A DNA stretch of 64,000 nt, from the NCBI RefSeq assembly GCF_008923185.1, contig NZ_WBMT01000008.1, positions 62,001-126,000 on the forward strand, written 5' to 3'. The notes under the pieces were generated by a model. That model did not search any database and was not told where the DNA came from. It saw nothing but the letters and a program-made list of their open reading frames with translations. Source of the DNA: Actinomadura rudentiformis. GTDB lineage: Bacteria > Actinomycetota > Actinomycetes > Streptosporangiales > Streptosporangiaceae. Shown piece by piece: positions 29,441-38,753 of this stretch; within the stretch, counting starts at the first letter, position 1; every line of letters starts with the position of its first letter. The position numbers were made by a program, and so were the translations under genes.

Positions 29441-30004
29441 CTAGGGCTGGGCGGCTCGGATAGCGCGCATGGCCTCACGGCGAGCCTCGCCTGACAGTAC
29501 GTCGATGTAGACGCCGCCGCGCAGGTGGTAGCACTCGTGCTGGAGGCAGCGGGCGAAGTAGCCGGTGCCCTCGATGCGCACGGGCTTGCCCTTCACGTCC
29601 ACGCCTTCCACGATCGCGTGGGCGTGGCGCGGAGTCGGGAAGTTCAAGCCGGGGACCGACAGGCACCCCTCCTGCTCGACGACCATCTCCCCGTCCTCGG
29701 CGACGAGCACGGGATTGACGACGTGGCCGATGTGGCGGCGGCCCTCATCGTCCGCGCAGTCGTAGACGAAGATCTGCTGGGAGACACCGATCTGGTTGGC
29801 GGCCAGGCCCGCGCCGTCGGCCTCGTACATCGTCGCGAACATGTCGTCCACGAGCCGTTCGAGTGCGGCGTCGAACGTCCGGACCGGGTCGCACTCGGTG
29901 CGCAGCACCGGGTCGCCCAGCCGCCGGATCGGGCGGACCGTGCCCTGCTGCCCGTCCTGCCGCTTGCCCCGCCTGCCGTCACGTCCCTGTGGTGCCCTCG
30001 CCAT
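29441..30004 (-). CDS. def: Peptide deformylase
   Basis: A 187-aa metallo-hydrolase that removes N-formyl groups from nascent proteins. All three motifs are present: GAGLAANQIG (motif 1), EGCLSVPG with the metal Cys (motif 2), and QHECYHLRGGVYID with the HExxH metal site (motif 3). ATG at 30004 gives MARAPQGRDG, a basic extension before the family start (VRPIRRLGDPVLR). A further upstream start would run into the terminator at 30029. Convergent with arfB, another translation-quality factor. Confidence 0.95.
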   Translation of the reverse strand: MARAPQGRDGRRGKRQDGQQGTVRPIRRLGDPVLRTECDPVRTFDAALERLVDDMFATMYEADGAGLAANQIGVSQQIFVYDCADDEGRRHIGHVVNPVLVAEDGEMVVEQEGCLSVPGLNFPTPRHAHAIVEGVDVKGKPVRIEGTGYFARCLQHECYHLRGGVYIDVLSGEARREAMRAIRAAQP

Positions 30005-30028
30005 ACGGAAGATCCTATTCAAGCGACA

Positions 30029-30072
30029 ACGGTGTCTCCGCCATGGATCGCAACCCATGGCGGAGACACCGT
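30029..30072 (-). terminator. 18-bp perfect hairpin terminator
   Basis: ACGGTGTCTCCGCCATGG (30029-30046) pairs with CCATGGCGGAGACACCGT (30055-30072) around an 8-nt loop. It sits between the stop of the DivIVA-like gene and the start of def, so it ends the former. Confidence 0.9.
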
Positions 30073-30113
30073 CATGCCCTGCCTGGTTCCCCGAACCTCG
30101 CTGCAGGAGCGCC

Positions 30114-31139
30114 TCAGCCGGCGTCGCCCGGCCTGGGGCCCGGCTGCTTGGGGGCGGGCTGCGGCGGGATCCCGCCGGGCCCGGGCCTGTCCTGGTCTCC
30201 CGCCGGAGCGGACGGCTTGGGCTGCTGCGGAACGTGTGCCGTGGGCGTGTCCGACCTGGTGACCTCGGGCTCCGGCTTCTTGATCGCGGGAGTCGGCGTC
30301 GCGACGGGGGCCTGCGAGGTGGGCGGCGCGGGCGGCAGCGGGGCGGCCGGCACCGGCTTGGCCGCCGACGGCTGCGCGACCGGAGCCGCCGGTACGCCGG
30401 TCGGGACCGGCTGCTTGCGCTGCGGCGCGGGCGGCGCCGGCTGCTTGACCGCGTCCGCGACCATCTTCTCCAGCGGGCCGGCGTCGTTCTCGGACTTGAG
30501 CAGGCGGTTGAGGGTCTCGCTGATCTCGGTCAGCCGCTGCAGTGCCTGGGTGTGGTTCTTGGTGAGCTGGGTCAGGCGCGTCGTCGCACCCTCGTTGATC
30601 ACGCTGGCCCGGCGCTCGGACGCGGTCAGTGTGCGCTCGGCCTCCAGCCGGGCGCTGGTCACGGTCTGCTCGGCCTCCTGCTTGGCGGCCGTCAGCACGC
30701 TGTCGGCCTCCTTCTTGGCCGAGGCGAGCACGTGCTCGGCCTTCTGCTTGGCCTGGTGGAGGTCCTCCTCGGCGTGACCCCTGGCGTCGTCGACGATCCG
30801 CTTGGACTCGTTCTCGGCCTCCTTGCGGATCTGCGCGCCCTTGGCCTCCGCCTCGGCGACCTTGTCCTTGGCCTCGTCCTCGGCCAGGTTGATGATCTGG
30901 CGGAGCCGGTCGCTCAGGTCGTCACCGGTGGGCTTGCGCGCCTCCCGGACCTCGGCCATCTCGCGGCGGGTCCGCTCGACGTCGTCGAGTGCGCGGGCGA
31001 GCCGGGCCTCCAGCTCGCGGATCTGGTTCTGGCTGCGGGCGATGAACTCGTCGACCTGGCGGCGGTTGTAGCCGCGCATGACGATCTCGAAGGATTCCTC
31101 GCGAAGGAGGTTCGGCAGGATTTCTGCTTCGTTGTTCAT
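30114..31139 (-). CDS. DivIVA-domain coiled-coil protein
   Basis: A 341-aa cytoskeletal-type protein. The N-terminus (FEIVMRGYNRRQVDEFIAR) is the DivIVA-like membrane/oligomerisation segment. A long coiled coil of about 180 residues, rich in Glu/Lys/Ala heptads, follows (EAEAKGAQIRKEAENESKRI). The last 110 residues are a Pro/Ala/Gln-rich disordered tail. ATG at 31139 was chosen because it follows AAGG and starts MNNEAEILP; a GTG at 31196 would add 19 residues. The family (Wag31, Scy, FilP relatives) marks poles or organises apical growth. Which paralogue this is cannot be decided here. Confidence 0.85.
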   Translation of the reverse strand: MNNEAEILPNLLREESFEIVMRGYNRRQVDEFIARSQNQIRELEARLARALDDVERTRREMAEVREARKPTGDDLSDRLRQIINLAEDEAKDKVAEAEAKGAQIRKEAENESKRIVDDARGHAEEDLHQAKQKAEHVLASAKKEADSVLTAAKQEAEQTVTSARLEAERTLTASERRASVINEGATTRLTQLTKNHTQALQRLTEISETLNRLLKSENDAGPLEKMVADAVKQPAPPAPQRKQPVPTGVPAAPVAQPSAAKPVPAAPLPPAPPTSQAPVATPTPAIKKPEPEVTRSDTPTAHVPQQPKPSAPAGDQDRPGPGGIPPQPAPKQPGPRPGDAG

Positions 31140-31414
31140 GATGCCTTGGGGGTCGTTGGCGGGGGTGATCACCCCGTCAGGGTCGGAGAACGGCACGGGA
31201 GGACAACACGGGAAACGTCAGGATTGACTCTTGTCCGGTCCACCCCATTCGCGCAACCGGAACGGGTGTTGTCGCAGCCATTTCTTAACCTGGGGTGGGC
31301 AGGCAAGTTGTCCAATCTTAGGAAATATCGCGTCAATGTCCGCGCAGCGTGCCGCCGGTCCGGAGGCGACCGCCGCCTCCTTATTACAGCCGCCGCCCTT
31401 ATAGCATCAGTGGC

Positions 31415-31939
31415 ATGAGCAGCTATATCGGGTCCCTCGGCGCGGACGAGCCACGTATCCATCCGGAGGCATGGGTCGCGCCCGGCGCGGTCGTCGTGGG
31501 CAAGGTGACCCTCGGCCGCGAGTCCAGCGTCTGGTACGGCTCGGTGCTGCGCGGCGAGGACGAGGAGATCGTCGTCGGGGACGCCTGCAACATCCAGGAC
31601 CTGAGCTGCCTGCACGCCGACCCGGGACTGCCCGCCGTCCTTGAGGACCGCGTCAGCCTGGGGCACAAGGCCATGGTGCACGGCGCCCACGTGGAGACCG
31701 GCTCGCTCATCGGCATCGGCGCGATCGTGCTGAACGGCGCGCGCATCGGCGCGGGGACGCTGGTCGCGGCGGGCGCCCTGGTGCCGCCGGGCAAGCAGAT
31801 CCCCTCGGGCGTGCTGGTCGCCGGGATGCCGGGCAAGGTCGTCCGCGAACTCACCGACGATGACCGCCTCGTCCTGGAGCACACCCCCGCCGTGTACGTG
31901 AAGAAGTCGCAGCTCCACCGCAACGCCGTCTGGAAGTAG
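31415..31939 (+). CDS. Gamma-class carbonic anhydrase-like protein
   Basis: A 174-aa left-handed beta-helix protein. Hexapeptide repeats run through it (PGAVVVGKVTLG, IGIGAIVLNGARIGAGTLVA). The three zinc-ligand histidines of the gamma-carbonic anhydrase family are in place: CLHADPG, SLGHKAMVHGAHV. The proton-shuttle acidic loop of methanogen Cam is missing, as in most bacterial YrdA/PaaY-type members, so actual carbonic anhydrase activity is uncertain. ATG at 31415. Divergent from the DivIVA-like gene across 270 bp. Confidence 0.9.
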   Translation: MSSYIGSLGADEPRIHPEAWVAPGAVVVGKVTLGRESSVWYGSVLRGEDEEIVVGDACNIQDLSCLHADPGLPAVLEDRVSLGHKAMVHGAHVETGSLIGIGAIVLNGARIGAGTLVAAGALVPPGKQIPSGVLVAGMPGKVVRELTDDDRLVLEHTPAVYVKKSQLHRNAVWK

Positions 31940-32085
31940 CCCCCGGCGCGCACCTGCGCCCCCGCGCGCACCTGCGGCCCCGCGCCTACCGCGCGCTCCT
32001 GCGGGTGCCGCGCCGGGAGTGGCCGGGCGGTGGGAGATGGGCCGTCCAATAGTGCCTCCCTCCGGATGCTGACTACGATGACCAT

Positions 32086-35000
32086 GTGGTGTGGGGACCG
32101 GGCTATGGCAGTGCTCCGCCGCCCAGCCCCCCGACGGGGCAAGATCCGTTCACGGCGGCAGAGCGTGACACGAAGGCGATGGTGGCCGCCGGATGGTGGG
32201 CGTCGGCGCCTCCACAACAGCGCCAGCACGCCATCGGGGGGCGCATGCTCATGCTCCCCGACGGCACGTGGTGGCTGTTCGGGGCGTGGGCGCGCTGGTA
32301 CCGGCTGCACCCGTCCGACGGCCAGTGGTACCTGTGCCCGCCGCCGCGTTCGCCAGGTGTCCGGATGGCCGCCCGCCCCGCCCAGCACGGCGGGGGACAG
32401 GTCCCGGCGCTGCCACCGCACGTCGTCCCGGCCGGGCCGGACTTCTCCTACGCGCCGCCCGGCGCTCTGCCGTTCGTCGACCAGGGGTTCGCGCTCGAAC
32501 TGACCGCCCGCGTCCGTTCGACCGTCGACTCCGCCTCCAACCTGCCGTCCGCTGAATACCCGCACTGGTGGTCGCTCTTCACGTCCGAGACGCCGTCCAC
32601 GGTGGTCGCGTGCTGGGGCGTGATGTTGTGGTGCGGGGCCGCTCCGGTGTTCGACTCCCGGTTGGACGGGCAGATGCTCGACCTCTGGAAGCCGTACCGC
32701 GCCAAGCCGCTGCCGGGCGTGGACGGCCCGCGCTGGCTGACGCCGCCGCCGCTGGAGGCCCTGGTCGGGCTGTACGCCGAGCGCCTGCGCGCCAGCCGGG
32801 TGGACGCGGCCGTCGTCGTCCTGCGCACGATGTGGGCCGTGGCGAGCGTTCTCCGTGAGGACCTGCGGTTCCAGGTCCGCGCCGACGCGCTGCTGGAGAT
32901 CCTCGGCTCCACCCTTAGCAACCCGACGGTGGACTACGACGCGCTGCCGTACGGAGACCAGGCGATCGTCCAGCAGTGGCTGACGCGATGCCCGCCGCAC
33001 CTGGTGCCCGCGCTGCGGAACGAGACGTCCCCGGGCGACAACTTCCGGCACGCCTACTACAGCCTCGCCGACGTGGTCGCGTCGCTGGTCGGGGACCCGG
33101 CCGACCCCGTCTACATCGAGCCCAGGCTGGTGGCGGCCGCTCTGGTCGCCGCCGACCTGGACGTGGTCCGCAAGGACGTGGCGGACGGCATCGTCCCGTG
33201 GCTCGATCCAGAGATCCGCTACACCGTTCAGGCCGTACGGAGTCAGCCCGGGCATCCGCTGCGCCGCCTCTGGCCGAGCGACATGCGCCTGCCCGAGCCG
33301 TTGCGCGGTTCGATCGGGCGAGGCGATGCCGCCTCCCGCCTGCTCGCGTCGATGTACGAGGTGGACCTCGCCTGGTGCCGGCTGGCCGGGATGCCCGCCA
33401 GACCGCGCGGCTTCCCCGTGCCGACGGCGATCGTCGCCGAGATCATCGGGGCGGACCGGGCACGGGCCGTCGCGACCGGGACGACGAGCACGCCGCAGCC
33501 TGTCCCGCCGTTCGCCCAGCCGCCCTCGCCGTTGAGCTCGCAGAGCCAGCCCGGAGTCAAGCCGGGTACCCCGCAGCCGGTCATGGGCATGCCCGGTGGC
33601 CCGGACAAGCCCTTCGTGCAACCGCCCGCCAACGTTCATCCCCCTGCGAACGTGCCGCCGCCCGTACAGCAGCACGGGCAGCAGGCGGCGTTCGCGTCTC
33701 CCGATCCGCAGATGGGTGGGACCTCCCCGGCTGAGGGGGCGCAGGAGGCAAGCAACTTCGCACCTCCGTATACCGAACTGGGCTACAGACCCCCGCAGTC
33801 GGAGCCGCAGCAGCCCGCTCAGCCGCAGCCCGCTCAGCCGCAGGCTGCGCAGCCTGCCGCGCACCAGCAGGCGCCGCCCATCCCGGTTGGCCAGGCAGGT
33901 CAGCCAGGACCACCCATCCCGCCTGTGCCGGCTGGAGCGCCGAGTCCGCCCGAGGAGAAGAGCGCTGCGGAGAACATCGCTCCTCCCTACACCGAGCTTG
34001 GCTTTCAACGTCCTGGTGCGGTCCCAGGTCAGAGCCAAGAGCCGCAGCAGCCCGTTCCACAGCGTCAGCAGCAGCAGCAAATGCAGCAGCCGCCGGTGAC
34101 GCAGGTCGAGCAGCCGGCTGCGCCCACGCCGCAGTCCCCGCCGCCGCCTGTCGATCCATACGCGACGAGGTTCGACGAGGGCGGTCCCGCGAAGGCCAGC
34201 CCGCCACCGGCAGCCCAGCCCAACGCCGCTCCGCCCAGCGCCGCTCCGCCGGCGCCGGCCGCTCCGCCCCGCACTCGGATCCTGGACCAAGGCGATGTCG
34301 CGGGGGACGTCCCGCCTCCGCAGCCGGTCGGACCGCCGCCCGCCGGCGCGGGTGGAGGCGGGGGCACGCGGATCATGTCCGAGACCATGGTCGGCAACTT
34401 CGACTTCCTGGACGACACCCCGTCGCCGGAACGGCCCGTTCACGAGATCCCGCCGCCGGCGGACCGCGGCGACCGCCGGACCCTCGAACGTTTCGCCATC
34501 AGCTTCGTGTCCGGGGCACAGGACGCCGGGGAACTGCTGGACACCGTGCGGCGGCGCGTCGCCGAGTGGAACGCCCCCGCCGGCGGGGGCCTTGAGGCGA
34601 CCCGGGTCGACGGCCAGCCCGGCGACACCGTCGCCGTGCCGAGCGTGATGCTGGTCGGCAACCCGCACACCGGGCAGCGCAGGCTCGCCAGGATGATCGC
34701 CCTGACCGCCGCGGACGCCGGCCTCGGCGACGGCGCGATCCGCGCCGCCGACGCGGAGGACGTACGGAACGCGCCGGTCGAGGGAATGTCACGGATCCTG
34801 GAGCAGGAAGGCCCGGCGGCCGTGCTCTTCGAGCGGCTCGATGTGGCGATCACCTCCGCTACGGATCCCGTGGCGGTCGCGGCGGCCGTACGGAGGGCCC
34901 GGCGGCATCCCGCGACCGGGACGGTGCTGATCGCCACCTGCGAGCCCCAGGCGTACAAGCGTCTCCTCAAGGACCATCCGCGGCTGGTCGAGGTGTTCCG

Positions 35001-36114
35001 TGTCTACCGGATGCCCGACCTCACCGAGCTCGACAACCGCATGACGCTGCTGCACCTGCTGGCGGACGAGCGCCGCGTCACGCTGGGCAACCCGGCGCTC
35101 GAAGTCGCCCGCGAGGACCTCGGCCGGCTGCGCGGACCGGGCGACCTGGTCAACGCGCGCCTCGTGGAGGCCTATCTCGACCAGGCGTGCCAGCGGCATC
35201 TCGAACGGGCCGGAGCCTCGCGGGACCGGCTCGTCCTGACGCCGGACGACCTCAACGGCGTCGCGGAGGGCATCGAGCCCGCCCTGCGGCCGCCCGGTGA
35301 CATCGACGGCTACCTGCGGCGGCTGGACGGGCTGATCGGGCTGACGGAGGTCAAGGAGGCCGTCCGGGAGCTGGTCGACGAGGCCGGGCTGGCCGCCGAC
35401 CGGGCCCGTTACGGGGTGACGTCCGACACGTCCCGCCACCTGATCTTCACGGGACCGCCCGGGACCGGCAAGACCACGGTCGCGGGACTGCTCGGCGGGA
35501 TCTACGCGGCGCTGGGCCTGCTCGACTCGGGCCACGTGGTGGCGTGCCGGCCGGTGCACCTGGCGGGCCGCGACCCGATCGACACCGAGGGCCGCGTGGC
35601 GAGCATGATCGACCAGGCGCTCGGCGGGGTGCTGCTGATCCAGGAGGCCTACCGGCTGGACCGCAACCCGGCGGTGGTGAACGAGCTGCTGCGCCACATG
35701 CGGGGCCGGCCCGGCAAGTTCATGATCGTCTGTTCGAGCCCGGGCGCCGAGATGGAGGGCTTCCTGGCCGGCAACCCGGCGTTCCGTGCCGAGTTCGGCC
35801 GGACCATGGAGTTCGAGGGCATCGGCGACCGCGATCTGATGAAGCTGTTCCAGAGCTACGCCGAGCGTGATCTCTACATGCTCGACGAGGAGCTGCGGGT
35901 CGAGTTGTTGTCCCGGTTCGCCCGGATGCGCGACGACCCGGCGTTCGGCTACGCCCGTACCGTCCGGGCCCTGTTCGAGCAGACCGTCGCCCGCCAGGCG
36001 GCCAGGCTCGCCGGCGCGGACGTCAACGCGGCCACCGTCGCGAGGCTCACCGCGCGCGACTTGCCCGAATCACCTCTCGAGCAGATGCTGGGTGACTTCC
36101 ATCAGGGCCGTTAG
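32086..36114 (+). CDS. Large AAA ATPase, CbxX/EccA-like
   Basis: A 1342-aa protein. Residues 1-460 are an uncharacterised N-terminal domain. Residues about 465-790 are a Pro/Gln-rich disordered region with a duplicated APPYTELG motif (SNFAPPYTELGYRPP and ENIAPPYTELGFQRP). Around 780-1080 is a degenerate ATPase-like domain (VMLVGNPHTGQRRLARM in place of Walker A). From about 1085 comes a CbxX/CfxQ-type AAA domain: Walker A FTGPPGTGKTT, but Walker B reads LLIQEAYRL, with Gln where the family has Asp. This class includes EccA of type VII secretion. GTG at 32086 starts MVWGPGYGS; the nearby ATG is out of frame. No T7SS gene is adjacent, though such a locus lies 18 kb away. Confidence 0.9.
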   Translation: MVWGPGYGSAPPPSPPTGQDPFTAAERDTKAMVAAGWWASAPPQQRQHAIGGRMLMLPDGTWWLFGAWARWYRLHPSDGQWYLCPPPRSPGVRMAARPAQHGGGQVPALPPHVVPAGPDFSYAPPGALPFVDQGFALELTARVRSTVDSASNLPSAEYPHWWSLFTSETPSTVVACWGVMLWCGAAPVFDSRLDGQMLDLWKPYRAKPLPGVDGPRWLTPPPLEALVGLYAERLRASRVDAAVVVLRTMWAVASVLREDLRFQVRADALLEILGSTLSNPTVDYDALPYGDQAIVQQWLTRCPPHLVPALRNETSPGDNFRHAYYSLADVVASLVGDPADPVYIEPRLVAAALVAADLDVVRKDVADGIVPWLDPEIRYTVQAVRSQPGHPLRRLWPSDMRLPEPLRGSIGRGDAASRLLASMYEVDLAWCRLAGMPARPRGFPVPTAIVAEIIGADRARAVATGTTSTPQPVPPFAQPPSPLSSQSQPGVKPGTPQPVMGMPGGPDKPFVQPPANVHPPANVPPPVQQHGQQAAFASPDPQMGGTSPAEGAQEASNFAPPYTELGYRPPQSEPQQPAQPQPAQPQAAQPAAHQQAPPIPVGQAGQPGPPIPPVPAGAPSPPEEKSAAENIAPPYTELGFQRPGAVPGQSQEPQQPVPQRQQQQQMQQPPVTQVEQPAAPTPQSPPPPVDPYATRFDEGGPAKASPPPAAQPNAAPPSAAPPAPAAPPRTRILDQGDVAGDVPPPQPVGPPPAGAGGGGGTRIMSETMVGNFDFLDDTPSPERPVHEIPPPADRGDRRTLERFAISFVSGAQDAGELLDTVRRRVAEWNAPAGGGLEATRVDGQPGDTVAVPSVMLVGNPHTGQRRLARMIALTAADAGLGDGAIRAADAEDVRNAPVEGMSRILEQEGPAAVLFERLDVAITSATDPVAVAAAVRRARRHPATGTVLIATCEPQAYKRLLKDHPRLVEVFRVYRMPDLTELDNRMTLLHLLADERRVTLGNPALEVAREDLGRLRGPGDLVNARLVEAYLDQACQRHLERAGASRDRLVLTPDDLNGVAEGIEPALRPPGDIDGYLRRLDGLIGLTEVKEAVRELVDEAGLAADRARYGVTSDTSRHLIFTGPPGTGKTTVAGLLGGIYAALGLLDSGHVVACRPVHLAGRDPIDTEGRVASMIDQALGGVLLIQEAYRLDRNPAVVNELLRHMRGRPGKFMIVCSSPGAEMEGFLAGNPAFRAEFGRTMEFEGIGDRDLMKLFQSYAERDLYMLDEELRVELLSRFARMRDDPAFGYARTVRALFEQTVARQAARLAGADVNAATVARLTARDLPESPLEQMLGDFHQGR

Positions 36115-36398
36115 CCGCCCCTGAGCCGTCCCAGCGCGCTCTGCGGGCCCGAGGCGGTTCCGCAGGGGCCGGTGGTGCTTCCGGCGCCTCTGAGGAGCCT
36201 CTAGGAGATCGCGCACCAGATCCCGCGATGCCGCATGAAGTGGGCGTACGTGGGAACGGTCGTTCCAAGTGCGCGTTAGGCCTGGCCTGAGCGGACCTCT
36301 GAGAGTGGCCCTCGAATGGCCCTCTTGGGTCATGTCCCGCCGGGCGGCCGGCGCGTAGCCTCGACAGTGGGTGTGGGGAACGAACGGAGGTGGACGCG

Positions 36399-36587
36399 GT
36401 GCGCCAGCAATATCTCGATCTGCGCGTCCACGACCGTGTTGCGCTGGACGAGATCGAACTCTATGCCGAGATGCTCAGCGCGGTGGCGGCGGCCGAGCGG
36501 CCGCTCACGCTGGCTGAGATCGACATGGTGCTCGGAGTGCGTCCCGACGAAGCCGGTCGTCGCGAACTGACGTCACAGGAGCAGTAG
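36399..36587 (+). CDS. Small conserved-looking protein, 62 aa
   Basis: A 62-aa protein MRQQYLDLRVHDRVALDEIE, then LYAEMLSAVAAAERPLTLAEID, ending with VRPDEAGRR. Predicted mostly helical, with no membrane segment. GTG at 36399 was chosen because GGAGG lies about 9 bases upstream. An in-frame GTG at 36390 is too close to it. A terminator follows at 36598. I recognise no domain. Confidence 0.65.
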   Translation: MRQQYLDLRVHDRVALDEIELYAEMLSAVAAAERPLTLAEIDMVLGVRPDEAGRRELTSQEQ

Positions 36588-36597
36588 TCCCGTCAAC

Positions 36598-36629
36598 GCG
36601 CCGGGGATGTCCGAGGGACGCCCCGGCGC
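36598..36629 (+). terminator. Terminator after the 62-aa gene
   Basis: GCGCCGGGG (36598-36606) pairs with CCCCGGCGC (36621-36629), 11 bp after the stop. No other structure was recognised in the 260 bp from here to the DUF47 gene, which must hold the promoter of the DUF47/PiT operon. Confidence 0.7.
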
Positions 36630-36893
36630 CACCACCGCGGGGCACAGTGGTCGCACACTGTAACAAATATCACTACTGTACGTCGCAACCTTCCGTAGCG
36701 GGCCGCAGCGGCGCCCACCGGCAGTGAACCCTGCAGATAGGGCTGTATCTCGGGGGTGTGCACCTCTTGATCTAGGGCAACCTTGTAGGTGAGAGGATGG
36801 CAGACACCAGCCGAAGCTGGGGCAAAGGTTCTTTTTACGGCTGGTTACGCCTACGATCCTCTGCGGACTGTTCCGGCACTTCAGGAGTACGAC

Positions 36894-37511
36894 GTGCGCT
36901 TGCGTCTCACGCCGCGTGAGGACAGCTTTTACGACATGTTCGCCGACTCGGCGAACAACCTGGTCACTGGTGCCAGGCTGCTCGTGGAGCTCATCAGTGA
37001 CGGCGCCGACCGGGAAGCGATCGCGGAGAAGCTGCGCGCCTGCGAACACGCGGGCGACGAGTGCACTCATGCGATCATGCGCCGGCTGAACGAAACGTTC
37101 ATCACGCCCTTCGACCGCGAGGACATCTACCGGCTCGCCTCCACGATCGACGACGTCATGGACGAGATGGAGGAGGCCGCCGACCTCGTCGTCCTCTACA
37201 AGATCGAGGAGTTCCCCAAGGGCATCGTCCACATGGTCGAGGTCTTGGAGCGCGCGGCCGAACTGACCGCCGAGGCGATGCCGCGGCTGCGTTCCATGAA
37301 GGAGCTCAACGAGTACTGGATCGAGATCAACCGGCTCGAGAACCAGGGCGACCAGATCTACCGGAAGCTGCTGGCCAAGCTGTTCAGCGGTGAGTACGAC
37401 ACGCTGACGGTCCTCAAGCTCAAGGAGGTGATCGACCGCCTCGAGGACGCGGCCGACGCCTTCGAGCATGTGGCCAACACGGTCGAGACGATCGCGGTCA
37501 AGGAATCATGA
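36894..37511 (+). CDS. DUF47 (PhoU-like) phosphate-transport accessory protein
   Basis: A 205-aa all-helical protein of the DUF47/PhoU-related family: FYDMFADSANNLVTGARLLVEL, CEHAGDECTHAIMRRLNETFITPFDRED (acidic metal-binding ExxxD motif) and IDDVMDEMEEAADLVVLY. GTG at 36894 follows AGGAG. The stop overlaps the start of the PiT transporter by 4 bp. DUF47 proteins are regularly paired with PiT transporters and are thought to regulate them. Confidence 0.93.
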   Translation: MRLRLTPREDSFYDMFADSANNLVTGARLLVELISDGADREAIAEKLRACEHAGDECTHAIMRRLNETFITPFDREDIYRLASTIDDVMDEMEEAADLVVLYKIEEFPKGIVHMVEVLERAAELTAEAMPRLRSMKELNEYWIEINRLENQGDQIYRKLLAKLFSGEYDTLTVLKLKEVIDRLEDAADAFEHVANTVETIAVKES

Positions 37512-38668
37512 GCGAGCCCTCCGACGCGGGCACGACCCTCACCAAGGAGTCGGTGCCCGGGGCGGACCCGTCGCTCGCCGAACAGGCGCGGCGCGGGCCG
37601 AGCAAGTTCTGGTGGGCGCTGCTCGGCGGCGTGTTGCTGGTCATGCTGATGGGCGCGGTCGGGCTGCGGTCCGACGCGCAGGCGGCGGTGCTGGTCCTGG
37701 TCGTGGTCGTCGCGCTGATCTTCGACTACACCAACGGCTTCCACGACGCCGCCAACGCCATCGCCACGTCGGTGTCCACGCGGGCGCTCACGCCCCGCGC
37801 GGCACTGCTGATGGCCGCCCTGATGAACCTCGTCGGCGCGCTGCTCGGCGTCGAGGTCGCCAAGACCGTCAGCGACGTCATCACCCCGCCCAGCGGCCTG
37901 CACGGCCTGACCGTGGTGGCCGCCGGCGTGCTCGGGGCGATCACCTGGAACCTGATCACCTGGTACTTCGGCCTCCCGTCGTCCTCCTCGCACGCCCTGA
38001 TCGGCGGCATCGTGGGCGCCGGGCTGGCGTCCGCCTCCTCGGTCAGCTGGAGCAAGGTCGTCGACAAGGTCGCCATCCCGATGGTGATCTCGCCGGTGGT
38101 CGGCTTCTTCCTGGCCTACTTCCTGATGGTGGCGCTGCTGTGGATCTTCCGCCGGGCACATCCCGGCCGGGTCGGCCGCCGGTTCCGCATCGCGCAGTCG
38201 CTCTCGGCCGCCGCCATGGCGCTGGGCCACGGCCTGCAGGACGCGCAGAAGACCATGGGCATCATCGTCCTCGCGCTCGTCACCACGGGTCACGAGGACG
38301 GCGAGTCGGTCCCGCTCTGGGTGATCATCGCCTGCGCGGGGGCGCTGTCGCTGGGCACGTACGCGGGCGGCTGGCGCATCATGCGGACGCTCGGCCGCCG
38401 GGTGATCGAGCTCGATCCCCCGCGGGGCTTCGCCGCCGAAGCGACGGCCTCGATGGTGCTCTACGCGGCCGCGTACATCTGGCACGCTCCAATCTCGACC
38501 ACCCACACGATCACCTCGGCGATCATGGGCGTGGGCGCGACCAAGCGGCTGTCCGCCGTCCGCTGGGGCGTCGCCGGCAACATCATCGTCGCCTGGATCC
38601 TGACGATGCCGATGGCCGCCCTCGTCGCAGCCGTCGTCTACTGGATGGTCCACCTCTTCGGTGCGTGA
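37508..38668 (+). CDS. pit: PiT-family inorganic phosphate transporter
   Basis: A 386-aa low-affinity phosphate/metal-phosphate:proton symporter with about ten hydrophobic segments. The duplicated PiT signature is clear: FDYTNGFHDAANAIATSVST in the first half and SLSAAAMALGHGLQDAQKTMG in the second. SSSHALIGGIVGAG and ISTTHTITSAIMGVG form the two re-entrant motifs. Translationally coupled to the DUF47 gene (ATGA). With pstSCAB 1.2 kb downstream, the locus combines constitutive and starvation-induced phosphate uptake. Confidence 0.95.
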   Translation: MSEPSDAGTTLTKESVPGADPSLAEQARRGPSKFWWALLGGVLLVMLMGAVGLRSDAQAAVLVLVVVVALIFDYTNGFHDAANAIATSVSTRALTPRAALLMAALMNLVGALLGVEVAKTVSDVITPPSGLHGLTVVAAGVLGAITWNLITWYFGLPSSSSHALIGGIVGAGLASASSVSWSKVVDKVAIPMVISPVVGFFLAYFLMVALLWIFRRAHPGRVGRRFRIAQSLSAAAMALGHGLQDAQKTMGIIVLALVTTGHEDGESVPLWVIIACAGALSLGTYAGGWRIMRTLGRRVIELDPPRGFAAEATASMVLYAAAYIWHAPISTTHTITSAIMGVGATKRLSAVRWGVAGNIIVAWILTMPMAALVAAVVYWMVHLFGA

Positions 38669-38753
38669 CGTTCGCCCATCGGTGGCCCGGTCATGAGCAA
38701 GGCGGTCGGCTCCCGGTACCGACCGGGCCGGGCGTACCGCCTAGGCTGAGATC

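Noticed and set aside
31423..34668. A 1081-codon minus-strand open frame
   Set aside because: It is antisense to the gamma-carbonic anhydrase and AAA genes, both of which have recognisable domains; long antisense frames are common at this G+C.
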